From: Haloterrigena sp. H1
GTDB taxonomy: Archaea; Halobacteriota; Halobacteria; Halobacteriales; Natrialbaceae
Length of the DNA: 64,000 nt
Direction of reading: 5' to 3'
Assembly (NCBI RefSeq): GCF_005938085.1
Contig: NZ_SMZK01000002.1
Span: forward strand, 434,001-498,000
Shown: piece after piece, positions 36,378 to 45,462 of the stretch
Numbering within the stretch: the stretch's first letter is position 1
Layout of the letters: every line of letters begins with the position of its first letter
Made by a program: the position numbers and the translations under genes
Notes under the pieces: generated by a model
Databases searched by the model: none
Told to the model about the DNA's origin: nothing
The model's input: only the letters and a program-made list of their open reading frames with translations

Positions 36378-36836
36378 ATGACTTGTGCCGGGAAAACTGC
36401 GCTGATTACGGGTTCGACGAGTGGAATCGGGTATGCTGCTGCACTCGCGCTCGGCCGACTCGGCGCAGATGTGATCGTCCACGGACGAGATGTGAGTGCT
36501 GGCGAGTCCGTCGTCAACGAACTGGAAACGATCGGCGTCGAGGCGATGTTCATCCCGGCTGATTTCGCAAATCCCGATGCCGTTCGAGAACTCGCTACGA
36601 CAGTTCGGGAGGAAACCGATGAGCTCGATTTCCTGTTCAACAACGCTGGCGGGTACTTCCGCACGGGTCGACTCACGGACCTTGGTGTCGAGTACACGTT
36701 TCACATCAACCACCTTGCACCGTATCAACTGACCACGGACCTGATCGACCACCTCACCGACGATGCCTGCATCGTAACGACATCTTCGGCAGCACACCGC
36801 GGCGTATCACTCGACCTATTGGGCCTTCAACCCTGA
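36378..36836 (+). pseudogene. Short-chain dehydrogenase (SDR), truncated
   Basis: 152 aa left from a family of about 250-300. ATG at 36378 (MTCAGKTALITGSTSGIGYAA). The TGSTSGIG cofactor loop, HGRDVSAGES (NADP-type arginine), NNAGG and VTTSSAAHRG are present, but YxxxK and everything after it is gone, so it is probably inactive. The tail LLGLQP is foreign. It ends 60 bp before an IS630-type transposase, which probably caused the loss. Confidence 0.75.
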
Positions 36837-36899
36837 ACTACTAGCTTTATCTACGTAGAGCGCCTCTAGAGAGTGTTCAGAAATATTCTGAAGTAGATC

Positions 36900-38029
36900 A
36901 TGCCACGAACACAAACATACTCTGTCGATCTGTCTGCCGATGAGCGAGCGGAACTGAACGCGATGCTGTCAGCGGGCACGTACAAGACGCGAGAGCTCAC
37001 GCGTGCACGGTGTCTCTTGCACGCCGATGACGGCTTGACTGACCCGGAGGTCAGTGAAGCCGTCGGCTGTCACCCTGGAACAGTCGGACGCACCCGTAAA
37101 CGCTACACCGAAGACGGCCTCGCGGCGATTACTCGCCGCAAGGCCGACCGCATCTACAAGCGCAAACTTGACGGACGCGAGGAAGCACACCTCATCGCGT
37201 TAGCGTGCAGCGATCCGCCGGAAGGACGCTCTCGCTGGTCGCTCCATCTCCTTGCCGACCACTTCGTCGCTCTCTCCGAGATCGACGTTGAGTCGATCTC
37301 TCACGAAACCGTCCGACAGATTCTAAAAAAACACGACTGCACCCTCACCGATCCAAATCTTGGGTGATTACACCTGAGAACAGCGCCGCCTTCGTCTGCA
37401 AGATGGAGGACGTTCTCGATCTCTACCACGAACCCTACGACGAGAAGCGTCCCGTCGTCTGTTTTGACGAGTCCAACAAGGAACTGCACGATCACGTCCG
37501 CGACCCGCTCCCGGCGAGTCCGGGAGCGGTCGCTCAGTACGACTACACCTACGAACGCAACGGGACGCGCAACCTCTTCGTGATGAGCGAACCGTTGGTT
37601 GGCTGGCGACACATTGAGGTAACCAAGCGACGGCGCAAACAGGAGTTCGTCGCGCAGATGCAGTCACTGGTGGATGATCACTACCCGGATGCGGACTGCA
37701 TCCGGGTGGTGATGGACAATCTGAACACACATCAGCGGTACGCCTTCTACGAACATCTTCCGCCAGCAGAAGCTCGTCGGTTGCTCAGCAAGCTTGAGTT
37801 TCACTTCACGCCAGAACACGGGAGTTGGCTGAACATGGCCGAAATTGAGTTCAGCGCCCTGTGGACAGAGTGTCTCGACCGACGCATTCCTGACGCAGCG
37901 ACCCTCCGGTCGGAGGTCGCTGCGTGGGAACGGATACGAAACAAAGACGATTCTGCTATCGACTGGCAGTTCACGACCGACGACGCCCGCATCAAACTCC
38001 GCCAGCTATATCCAGCAAATCACGCTTGA
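36900..38029 (+). CDS. IS630-family transposase with -1 programmed frameshift (second IS630 type)
   Basis: OrfA (36900-37367) carries the HTH half and ends at TGA. OrfB (to 38029) carries the catalytic half (VVCFDESNKEL, VVMDNLNTHQ, FTPEHGSWLNMAEIEF). At 37325-37331 an A7 run allows a -1 slip: the shifted frame reads KKTRLHPHRSKSWVIT and enters OrfB, while the original frame reads KKHDCTLTDPNLG and stops. This fits a programmed A AAA AAA site, so the element may be whole. Ends are not resolved: no terminal repeats or TA duplication were seen. It cuts the membrane-protein gene at 38020. Confidence 0.85.
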
Positions 38030-38868
38030 AGCCCCACTATTAAGCTGACTCCTCCAAGCAGAAAATAACCCGCAAGAGTCAATCTAACTGCTATTATTGC
38101 CTCAAGAAATCCTAATAGAAACACGGTAACCAGCTCATGACTCAGGAGAGTAGGTAAGAAGAACAGTGAACTAACAAAAATGGCTGAATATATTAGTACT
38201 GCATCCAGATAAGATCCAATATCCTCTAATGCTGCTTGGTTGATCACGGTGATCGATTCTTCAAATCGAATAATCAAATCCGCAAATCTGAATTCAGTTC
38301 CGAATTTCCAATGAAGGGAAAGTGCTACTACAGTAAGTATCTCAAATATGGGTAAAAACCAATTCAAGATAAAGTATGAATTAGATACTAATAGTGATGC
38401 TGACACTATCACTGCCGAAAACCGTACATCATCATCCATCCCACAGGAAGAAGCACATTTAAAATATGATATAAATCCCATGAGTGGGAGAAAAACACTC
38501 ACAAGATAGACGATCTGCCATTGAACTACGATAGGAAAGGTACCAATCAGAATTATTTGATTTGTGAGGTTATTAGTTAATATTAGATAGGAAATCATTA
38601 CAGATCCTATGAATAGGGCCTGAAAACCAACTTTTGATCCAAATTTTCTTTGGTATAGATTGCCAGATATGAAATATGAGCTTGATACAAGAACTAATAA
38701 GCCTAGTGTAGCGATCTTTCCTGATGAGAGAGATACGAGGGCTTTTGCACCAAGTAAGGATGTAGTAAAAGCCTCGTCGCTCAAACGTATAAAAGAATGA
38801 ATTGATAAAATAGAAAGAAAAACTGTCCTGATGAACGATCGACGCTGCATATGTTTTCTGGTAAGCAA
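38020..38868 (-). CDS. Multi-pass membrane protein, 3' end cut by IS
   Basis: 282 aa with about 7-8 membrane segments (for example LATLGLLVLVSSSYFISG region, ILIGTFPIVVQWQIVYLVSV, FLLPTLLSHELVTVFLLGF), AT-rich and with codon use unlike the flanking operons, suggesting lateral transfer. The last residues (LIVGLQA) come from the IS630-type transposase end, so the native C-terminus is missing. Function not recognised. ATG at 38868 or the internal ATG at 38850 (MQRRSF) may be the start. Confidence 0.6.
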   Translation of the reverse strand: MLTRKHMQRRSFIRTVFLSILSIHSFIRLSDEAFTTSLLGAKALVSLSSGKIATLGLLVLVSSSYFISGNLYQRKFGSKVGFQALFIGSVMISYLILTNNLTNQIILIGTFPIVVQWQIVYLVSVFLPLMGFISYFKCASSCGMDDDVRFSAVIVSASLLVSNSYFILNWFLPIFEILTVVALSLHWKFGTEFRFADLIIRFEESITVINQAALEDIGSYLDAVLIYSAIFVSSLFFLPTLLSHELVTVFLLGFLEAIIAVRLTLAGYFLLGGVSLIVGLQA

Positions 38869-39286
38869 TCGGGCATAATAAACGAAATGAATATGCTATC
38901 CTATATGAAATCGATAGTGTAGGATCCTACTGATTTTGACTGAGGGATTAATGATAGGAGAGCAGCTTGCGTGGTACAACAAACAGAGATGGACGAGAAA
39001 GAGCTGGCACGGAAATCTACTCCAAAGTGATGCCGTTCCACGATCCGCACACAGCTGCACCGTGCCTCTGAGCAGTTCTCGAGCTGGACCGACATTCGAG
39101 GTGTCAACTGCGACGCCGTCGGTTGCCACCCACGAACAGGGCCGGAAGGGACTCAAGGAAGTGGAGTGGTCCCTATCGGCTTGGAGATCGACTCGAGCCG
39201 GATCTGAGGCAGGTGTCTACCGGAATGATAGCGACAAAACCTGTCGGTTATTCAAGGGCGTCCAATAGATCGGTGGAAAATGACGC
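38869..39286. other. Intergenic region before the STAND gene
   Basis: 418 bp without a convincing gene. A plus-strand frame (MTEGLMIGEQLAWYNKQRW...) and minus-strand frames cover it but none has a haloarchaeal look. It may contain the terminator of the STAND gene and a decayed element. Confidence 0.3.
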
Positions 39287-42200
39287 TTACAGATGCATAT
39301 CTAAGAACTCCCGATCGAGGTCACATCCTTCGGCTGCGAACTGGTTGGCTACGTGCATCGCTGTTTGTAATGTCGTGTCGTTGACCGCGTCAGCATTTTC
39401 ATAGATGCGTTCGCGATTCTCTGCTTGGCTTGTCCACACGATTGAGGACCAGTCCTCATCCGAGACTTCATTGACAAAATTCTGGTATAGATCTACGGTA
39501 ACTGTCGGGTGGATAGCTGATTGATTCGCGAGCCATTCTTCGATCCACCGCCAGTGGATATTCCGGTTCCCTTTGACCAGGAACGGGAGTGATCGACAGA
39601 TGTTATCCTGTTCTTGTGATAGATCGGCTACTGATACGGTACGCACGCAGTCAAGGAACTGCCGTATTTCGTTTGCGTGTTCTTGGGAGGCAATGGCGGC
39701 CGTGTCTTCGAGTTGGTCTAGGCGCCACTCCCAGAGTGCTCTGATCGCCGGCCACTGCTCTGCGACATTTGGCGTGTCGATTGCATTAGCAAGAGTGGTG
39801 GCGAGCTCTGCGGCGTCCCCGGATGATGCAGAGCTGTAATATTGCCTGATAAGACTTGTATCGTCGGTGAGCTGTTCGTCGCCGAAGAGATAGGATGACG
39901 CGATGTGGGCGGCAGTTGAGCGGACGTTGAGTTCATATGGATCAGCTTCTTCCGTGTCTAGTAACAACATGGCGTGGATATAGTACGGGCGGAGCGGGGC
40001 ATATCCTTCCCAGATGGTGTTGTGACGTACATATGAGTTCCATGCCGCGATGAACCGGCGGTGTTCCGTTGGCGTATCGCCGCGGGGAAAAATATTCTCT
40101 AGACAGTCTGCGATACGGTTCTGATTGAGGGTCCAGAGTGTGATGAATCGCCGGCCGATCACGGTGCGCACGGCGAGGGATTGATCGTCCGTGATCCGTG
40201 CCTCGATAGCGTCGAGAAGTGCCGAGTTTGAGTCGTCTTCATCCTGCTCCGTCCATCGGGTGTATGTGATGAAGGCGTTGAGCGCCATCGGGCGGACTGT
40301 GTTGATTGCGACTTGGATCGGATCCCTGTGACCGGCCATGCCGTCCGCTGGTTGGTCGCGTTCGTGACTTGGATCGGGATCGTCAAGGAGTGTCAGCAGG
40401 ATTTTATGAACGTCTTTGTCATGGTTCTGTGGGAAGTCTGTTTCTTCGGCAGCTATCCCCTTGTTGAGCAGTTTGGCGAGGTTTGTCCGGCAACCGCTAC
40501 TCCATGCCGTTGGATCATCAGTGATAGCCGTTGCGAGTTCGATGATGGAGTGCCAGGGGAATGGTTGGCCGTCGTCTAGGAGCTCACGGAATGCGCGGAA
40601 GGCGGCTTCGGCGTACCGGGTATTGGCGTCTTCGAGAATCGAGATTTTACGGGCGTACCGTTCCGGTTGTTCCTCGATCAGTTCGCGGAGCTGTCGGGAG
40701 AAGCCGAGATGGTTCCATTCTTCGAGTTGGCCGGTGTCATCAGTCTCCCATCGCTCTGTTTCCGGTGGTTCCCATTCGGCGGCTCTGGTGAGAACGCCTT
40801 CCGCTGGTTGGTCGCGGAGTTTTTCCGTCTGTTCCGGTCCGCGCTGATTGACGAAGCCACCGGATACGTCTGGTTGGTATGGTTGGGATGGCAGCTGCTC
40901 CGGTTCACCGTACGTGTCCAGAAGTGCGGTGAGTTGGTTGACATAGTGGGCAGGTAATTCGTCGCGGATCAGAAGGAATCGGTCGCGCTGCCATTTCTCT
41001 TGTAGCCGTTGTTTGAAGTAGCTGGCCGGTTCCGCTTCGCGTTCGGCGATCTGTTCGGCCCGACGGTCATAATCGGTATACGGACCATCGCTAATTATTT
41101 TGCAGACCTGTTCCTGACCCTCGTTATCTAGGTGTTTGAAGCCTGCGGTGAGGAGACAGTAAAACTCGTATCCGACAGGGAGCTCCCGGTAGTTGTCCGT
41201 ATCTGTTAGCACGGTTTCCACCATATCGCGATAGGATTCCGGATGTGCTGCAAGGACCGCGAAAGCGACACGGCGGAACGTGATGGATCCCGCCAGTAAC
41301 TCGTCTACAAGTTCTCGTCGTCCTGTAGCCGTCGGATCAGCACTGACCCACTGCATGGCGGCGCGGGTGAAATACTCCAACAGCAGTTGCTGTAGAGTGC
41401 CACGGTTCTCGTCGGCGTAGTCGAGATCGGTGACGACCGAGTGGCGGACAATGCCTGTGCGGTCAACAGTATCCATCCCTTCGTGAAGGGCCGCTTCGAG
41501 ATTAGTCTTCAGCAGGTCAATGAACGCAGCACCGCGTTCGGCAAGTAACTCATCGAATATCTCCTTGAGGGTCTGGATAAGCCTATATCGCGTCATGCTC
41601 TGGTCGCCATCCAGTTGGTTACGATCGCCGGTCTGCTGCGGGGTAAGCACGGTGTCCAGAAGAGCTAGGGCCGTATCGAATTCTCTTTCGGCACAGAGAT
41701 GGGTTATGAGTTCCAGTACTTGCCCGACGAGGCTGTGGTACGCTTCTGTCTTGTGGAGCCACTGTACTGCTTGCTCACCGACGACTGTGGCGTCAGCAGC
41801 TGGAAGCTCGGTACTGATCCTGATGAGGTATTGTTGCGTTTTTTCGTCGTTGATGGTCGTCTCCTTGATTACGCGTCGTACAAAGCCCGGATAGGTGTCG
41901 GTTATCCTCCCGAGATAGCTTCGTTGGACGGGTATGGAGGGATCAAATGCGCCGTGATCAAGTTGTCGTTCCGCCCAGGAGATGTGGAGGCGGTCGTCGT
42001 AGAAGTCGTTGGCAATGCTCTGTCGTTCCGCGACGCTTGCCAGTACCGATTCGATGACAGTGTCCGGGAGTTGCGCTACGTCACGTGTTTTTAGTTCGGT
42101 TGCGAGCAGCGAGGCAGGATAGAAGCTGAGACCATCATCTGCAAACACATGCTCGACAAGATCGGACAGCGTGTCCTCCTCGGTTTGAATGACCGAGTCG

Positions 42201-43339
42201 GAGAGATACTTGAGGCAGGACGTGATGGAACTGACTTCCGTTTCCAGCGAGTGGTCGTCGCTGGTCAACTCAATTGTGCTTTCAGCGTAGTACTCGAACG
42301 CTCGTTGCTCCGTTTCCGCTGTGCGGTCCCAGAGGTCATGGAGGAAGCTGCGGAAGACATCGTGGATTTTGAAGGTGGCGAGGCCGTCGTGATTCCGTCC
42401 GATGTTCTGGACGACTGTGCGGGTGCTGAGCGAGTCAAGGATGTCGGCGACAGCGACGCGGTCAAGGTCGTAGCTATCGGGCAGGACGTGGGTGCAAACC
42501 GCTTCGTTTAACTCCCGTAACAGGGCAGTGGCCCGGAGGACGCGGCGCTCATCGGGGGAGAGGAATTGGAGGTATCGTTCCTCAATTACGGTGTATACCT
42601 CATGTTCTGGGAGTTCGAGTGACTCACTGCTGTCGTTCGCCTCGATGAGTAGCCCGAGGTAGAGTGGATGACCGGCGACCTGATCGTGGATGGTCTGTAT
42701 CCTGGTTTCGTCGATGTCGAGGAATGCGTTGCGTAATAACAGTGCCGTCTGGTCCTCGGTGAAGGTGTCGAGAGAGACAGCAGTATCTGAATTAGGGAAC
42801 GTGAGCCGTCCCGCAGTGATGAGAACGACGTTTTGTGGCAGTATGTCTGCTGTTTCGTTGATTGTGCCACGAATCGCTCGGTCTTCATCGCTCAGTTCGT
42901 GGACATCGTCGACGCAGATTAGCAGAGACTGGTCGTCGGGAAAGAGTTCTGCGAGTTTCCGAAGGGCGTCTCTGTGACCAAATTGGGCTCTGGTTGCGTC
43001 CGGGTCGTCAGCATCCCATGAAACACCGCCTAACGGGCTAATACTGATGCCGCTAAGACTCCGTCCTTCCTCTGTGAGGTCATCAGGGAAGTGATTGAAT
43101 AACACGTGGTTGACTCCCCGGAAGATATCGTTGAGATTGTGATTCGGGCGTATGTTCCTGATCTCGATATCGTACTCGTGTTGAAACTCGGTCGTGACTT
43201 GGCGCAGTGTCGTTGTCTTTCCGATTCCTGGTTCGCCAGCTATGTGAATATGTCCGGCCCCGGCGTCGATATATTCTGCAATCACCTCCCCCTCCGGGCG
43301 CCGTATCGATTCATTGGACGAACTACTACCAGGCGGCAT
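39287..43339 (-). CDS. Large STAND-type (AAA/NACHT-like) NTPase with long C-terminal region
   Basis: 1350 aa from the ATG at 43339 (MPPGSSSS); an in-frame ATG at 43414 would add 25 His-rich residues. NTPase core (about 1-350): Walker A GEPGIGKTT at about 35-43, Walker B SLLICVDDVHEL at about 138-149, sensor-like VLITAGR, GHPLYLG (GxP of the STAND winged-helix junction) at about 223, then an LRATALLRELNE winged helix. The remaining 1000 residues look like alpha-helical repeats (e.g. repeated R.LLDDG..., EWRLDQLEDT) with no known effector domain. STAND proteins sense ligands and oligomerise; many act in antiviral defence. No attached nuclease or TIR is seen. Confidence 0.82.
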   Translation of the reverse strand: MPPGSSSSNESIRRPEGEVIAEYIDAGAGHIHIAGEPGIGKTTTLRQVTTEFQHEYDIEIRNIRPNHNLNDIFRGVNHVLFNHFPDDLTEEGRSLSGISISPLGGVSWDADDPDATRAQFGHRDALRKLAELFPDDQSLLICVDDVHELSDEDRAIRGTINETADILPQNVVLITAGRLTFPNSDTAVSLDTFTEDQTALLLRNAFLDIDETRIQTIHDQVAGHPLYLGLLIEANDSSESLELPEHEVYTVIEERYLQFLSPDERRVLRATALLRELNEAVCTHVLPDSYDLDRVAVADILDSLSTRTVVQNIGRNHDGLATFKIHDVFRSFLHDLWDRTAETEQRAFEYYAESTIELTSDDHSLETEVSSITSCLKYLSDSVIQTEEDTLSDLVEHVFADDGLSFYPASLLATELKTRDVAQLPDTVIESVLASVAERQSIANDFYDDRLHISWAERQLDHGAFDPSIPVQRSYLGRITDTYPGFVRRVIKETTINDEKTQQYLIRISTELPAADATVVGEQAVQWLHKTEAYHSLVGQVLELITHLCAEREFDTALALLDTVLTPQQTGDRNQLDGDQSMTRYRLIQTLKEIFDELLAERGAAFIDLLKTNLEAALHEGMDTVDRTGIVRHSVVTDLDYADENRGTLQQLLLEYFTRAAMQWVSADPTATGRRELVDELLAGSITFRRVAFAVLAAHPESYRDMVETVLTDTDNYRELPVGYEFYCLLTAGFKHLDNEGQEQVCKIISDGPYTDYDRRAEQIAEREAEPASYFKQRLQEKWQRDRFLLIRDELPAHYVNQLTALLDTYGEPEQLPSQPYQPDVSGGFVNQRGPEQTEKLRDQPAEGVLTRAAEWEPPETERWETDDTGQLEEWNHLGFSRQLRELIEEQPERYARKISILEDANTRYAEAAFRAFRELLDDGQPFPWHSIIELATAITDDPTAWSSGCRTNLAKLLNKGIAAEETDFPQNHDKDVHKILLTLLDDPDPSHERDQPADGMAGHRDPIQVAINTVRPMALNAFITYTRWTEQDEDDSNSALLDAIEARITDDQSLAVRTVIGRRFITLWTLNQNRIADCLENIFPRGDTPTEHRRFIAAWNSYVRHNTIWEGYAPLRPYYIHAMLLLDTEEADPYELNVRSTAAHIASSYLFGDEQLTDDTSLIRQYYSSASSGDAAELATTLANAIDTPNVAEQWPAIRALWEWRLDQLEDTAAIASQEHANEIRQFLDCVRTVSVADLSQEQDNICRSLPFLVKGNRNIHWRWIEEWLANQSAIHPTVTVDLYQNFVNEVSDEDWSSIVWTSQAENRERIYENADAVNDTTLQTAMHVANQFAAEGCDLDREFLDMHL

Positions 43340-43441
43340 TGGACTATCTTTGGGTTCACAGCGAACGTTCTTATTCTTAGTTGTATGCTTGTCATGAGGA
43401 TGATGAACATGCATCGGGCGGCAAAACCTGTAGCTGACTAA

Positions 43442-43744
43442 AGTCGATGCCCCCGTACTTCTCGTCTATTACGCTTGAACTGGATGCACAGGGTATACCG
43501 ATCTATGAAGAATTTTGCCTCAGAGTTCAGAATCAAGCTAGGACGGCACTCGGGAAAATCATCTGGTGAGCAGAAACTAAAGCCAGCGTGTCCTTGATCT
43601 CCACTTTTAGCCCTACAGATGATGAAGAATCAGATGGAATATGTAGAAATTAGCATCAGTTTACGCCCAAAATGTCCTCGAAGACAGGCTTCGCGGACAT
43701 TGGGATCCGCTAAGTATAGATGGTCAGCTGATCAGTGGTTTCCA
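43442..43744. other. Intergenic region
   Basis: 303 bp, AT-richer than its flanks, with no gene recognised. It lies between the 3' end of the split gene (43745) and the far upstream side of the STAND gene. Confidence 0.3.
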
Positions 43745-44334
43745 TCATTCGTAAGGGCTGTATGCAACACGGTTAGCAACTGTCTCTCTGAATCCGTCTT
43801 TGTTTATCATGAAATCGAAATACTCGCGTAGATAGTTGCCCTGACTGAGGATCTTTATCACTTCATCCGAAGTGTAGCGACTCTTATTATCGTCGATTGT
43901 GAGGCGCGTCGGTGGGCTGTACTCACCGTTTTCGTAATCATCTCGGTGTTCATCAAACAGAGCTCGTGCTTTCTGATGCATGGGTTGATGATAGTGGCAT
44001 AAGACGTTTGCAAAGTGCTTAATGCTGGTTTTCACCCAAGGGACGGAAGTATCTTCGACACCATATACGATCTTCACATCGACTGGGCTTAATTGGTGGA
44101 CAGCTGGAAGTTCAGTTAGAACTGGATGGTTCATTCGACCATGAAGCGCGTAGTAAATGTATCTGAACTCCTGCTGAAAACGGTCTATCTCCTGTTTAGC
44201 GATCTCAAAGTCTTCAATTCCAAGTGAGACAGTTAGGGAGGTTCGGTCGCGGAACCCGACGTTTTCGACTACTATTGTGATTTCCTGCAACTCATCTTGT
44301 TTTTCGATCGAGAACGTGTAGCGATAGTCAGCTA
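43745..44334 (-). pseudogene. 3' part of a gene split twice by IS elements
   Basis: Open frame of 181 aa from a TTG at 44290, but the coding sequence extends upstream in the same frame to the IS630 at 44335 and beyond it (45392-45462), then past an IS5 (46402-46439). Residues here: YHQPMHQKARALFDEH, IVYGVEDTSVPWVK and similar; not recognised. Joined over both target duplications the gene is 699 bp (232 aa), starting ATG at 46439 and overlapping the preceding gene by ATGA. Confidence 0.7.
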
Positions 44335-44364
44335 TAGTATCCGTTAGAACTTTCTACTCAGGTA

Positions 44365-44904
44365 GTGTTACTAAACACAGTGGATCATCTCGACGAGACT
44401 TCTGTCGAGGAATTGCAAGATGCCCTTGACAACGTGGAGGGTAAGAAGCCGACACAACGGCTCTTAGCAGCAATAGCATACAAGAACGGCGTCACGCAGA
44501 CTGAACTAGCCGAGTGGTACGACGTTCAGCGACGAACAATCTATAGCTGGCTCAAGCGACTCGACACCGACGAGTCGCTTGAGCAGGCCGTTACTGATGC
44601 TCATCGCTCTGGGAGAAAACGGAAGCTCTCAGAAAAAGAGCAAAAAGAATTCGAAGAAGCTGTCCACGAATCGCCAGAGAATGTTGGGGTTGATGCGCCG
44701 GCGTGGACGCCGGCGCTCGTCCAGCAGTATCTTGACGAGACGTACGATGTCGACTACTCAATCCCGAGCTGTCGGCGGTTGCTCAAAGAAGCGGGATTGA
44801 GCTATCAAAAACCTCGCCGCACAGCCGCTGAGTCTGATTCTGATGAGCAAGAAACGTTCCGTGAGGAGCTCAAAAAAAGAGGCGGGAAATGGACGCCACA
44901 GTAG
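44365..44904 (+). CDS. IS630 transposase, OrfA (HTH domain), copy 2
   Basis: 179 aa N-terminal half, nearly identical to 25728-26267 (for example KPTQRL versus KPIERL, KRLDTD versus TRLDTD). It ends at a TAG after the A7 run at 44872-44878 in GAGCTCAAAAAAAGAGG, the -1 slip site that fuses it to OrfB. Confidence 0.85.
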   Translation: MLLNTVDHLDETSVEELQDALDNVEGKKPTQRLLAAIAYKNGVTQTELAEWYDVQRRTIYSWLKRLDTDESLEQAVTDAHRSGRKRKLSEKEQKEFEEAVHESPENVGVDAPAWTPALVQQYLDETYDVDYSIPSCRRLLKEAGLSYQKPRRTAAESDSDEQETFREELKKRGGKWTPQ

Positions 44905-45380
44905 TCTGCATCGATCAAACCAAGAAATCCGTCCAAGTTGAGCCGCGTGCCGCGTGGTTTCCCCGCGGTACGCGGCCGTCCGTTGAGTTATCTGGGCAAC
45001 GTGACTGGACGTGTCTGCTAGGCGCGATCACCGAGGACGGTGATCGCTTTTTCTCTCGATTTGAAGAGTACGTTACCGCCGATCATGCAAAACATTTCAT
45101 TCTTGCGTTATGCAAAGAGTTCGAAGATGATCTAATTATTGTCCTGGATGGAGCACCATATTTCCGGGCGTCGGTCGTCACGGACCTAGCGGCCCGTGAC
45201 GACCTCGACTTCGTGACATTGCCGGCGTACTCACCAGAGCTAAATCCTGTCGAAGAGTGCTGGAGACAACTACAAGCGGCACTCAGCAACCGTTTCTTTG
45301 GCTCACTCGACGATCTCACAACAGCGATTGATACTGCTATTGATCAGATCTCTGTACCAAATATGAGCAATTACTTCTAA
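44889..45380 (+). CDS. IS630 transposase, OrfB (DDE domain), copy 2
   Basis: 163 aa; catalytic candidates Asp (VVCIDQTKKS), Asp (IVLDGAPYF) and Glu (NPVEECWRQ). Differs from copy 1 at SVVTDLAARDDLD and the IDQIS end. Overlaps OrfA by 16 bp. The full transposase needs the -1 frameshift. Confidence 0.87.
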   Translation: MDATVVCIDQTKKSVQVEPRAAWFPRGTRPSVELSGQRDWTCLLGAITEDGDRFFSRFEEYVTADHAKHFILALCKEFEDDLIIVLDGAPYFRASVVTDLAARDDLDFVTLPAYSPELNPVEECWRQLQAALSNRFFGSLDDLTTAIDTAIDQISVPNMSNYF

Positions 45381-45391
45381 TGTCTACTATA

Positions 45392-45462
45392 GATATTTGT
45401 GAAGATGATCTATGTGTTCCGTCAAGTCGAGATCGTCTTGTGCTTCTTGGTGGGCAATATCC
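45392..45462 (-). pseudogene. Middle exon-like fragment of the twice-split gene
   Basis: 71 bp between the IS630 (44335-45389) and IS5 (45463-46393). Read in minus frame it gives an Asp/Leu/His-rich stretch (TEHIDHLHKYL) that continues in frame into 44334 downwards and, across the CAATATCC duplication, to 46402-46439. The 5' piece is 38 bp, starting ATG at 46439 (MSFGIGAF). Together with the 3' part this makes one gene. Confidence 0.65.

Larger units (their letters stand above)
44335..45389 (+). mobile_element. IS630-family insertion sequence, copy 2, complete
   Basis: 1055 bp, flanked by TA (44333-44334 and 45390-45391). Ends TAGTATCCGTTAGAA at the left and the complement TAGTAGACATTAGAA at the right (copy 1 has TAGTAACCATTAGAA there). 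Same gene organisation as copy 1 with few differences. Plus orientation, opposite to copy 1 at 25243-26297. Confidence 0.92.

Noticed and set aside
38896..39280. Short overlapping frames before the STAND gene.
   Set aside because: Both strands have similar open length, no start context and no recognisable residues.
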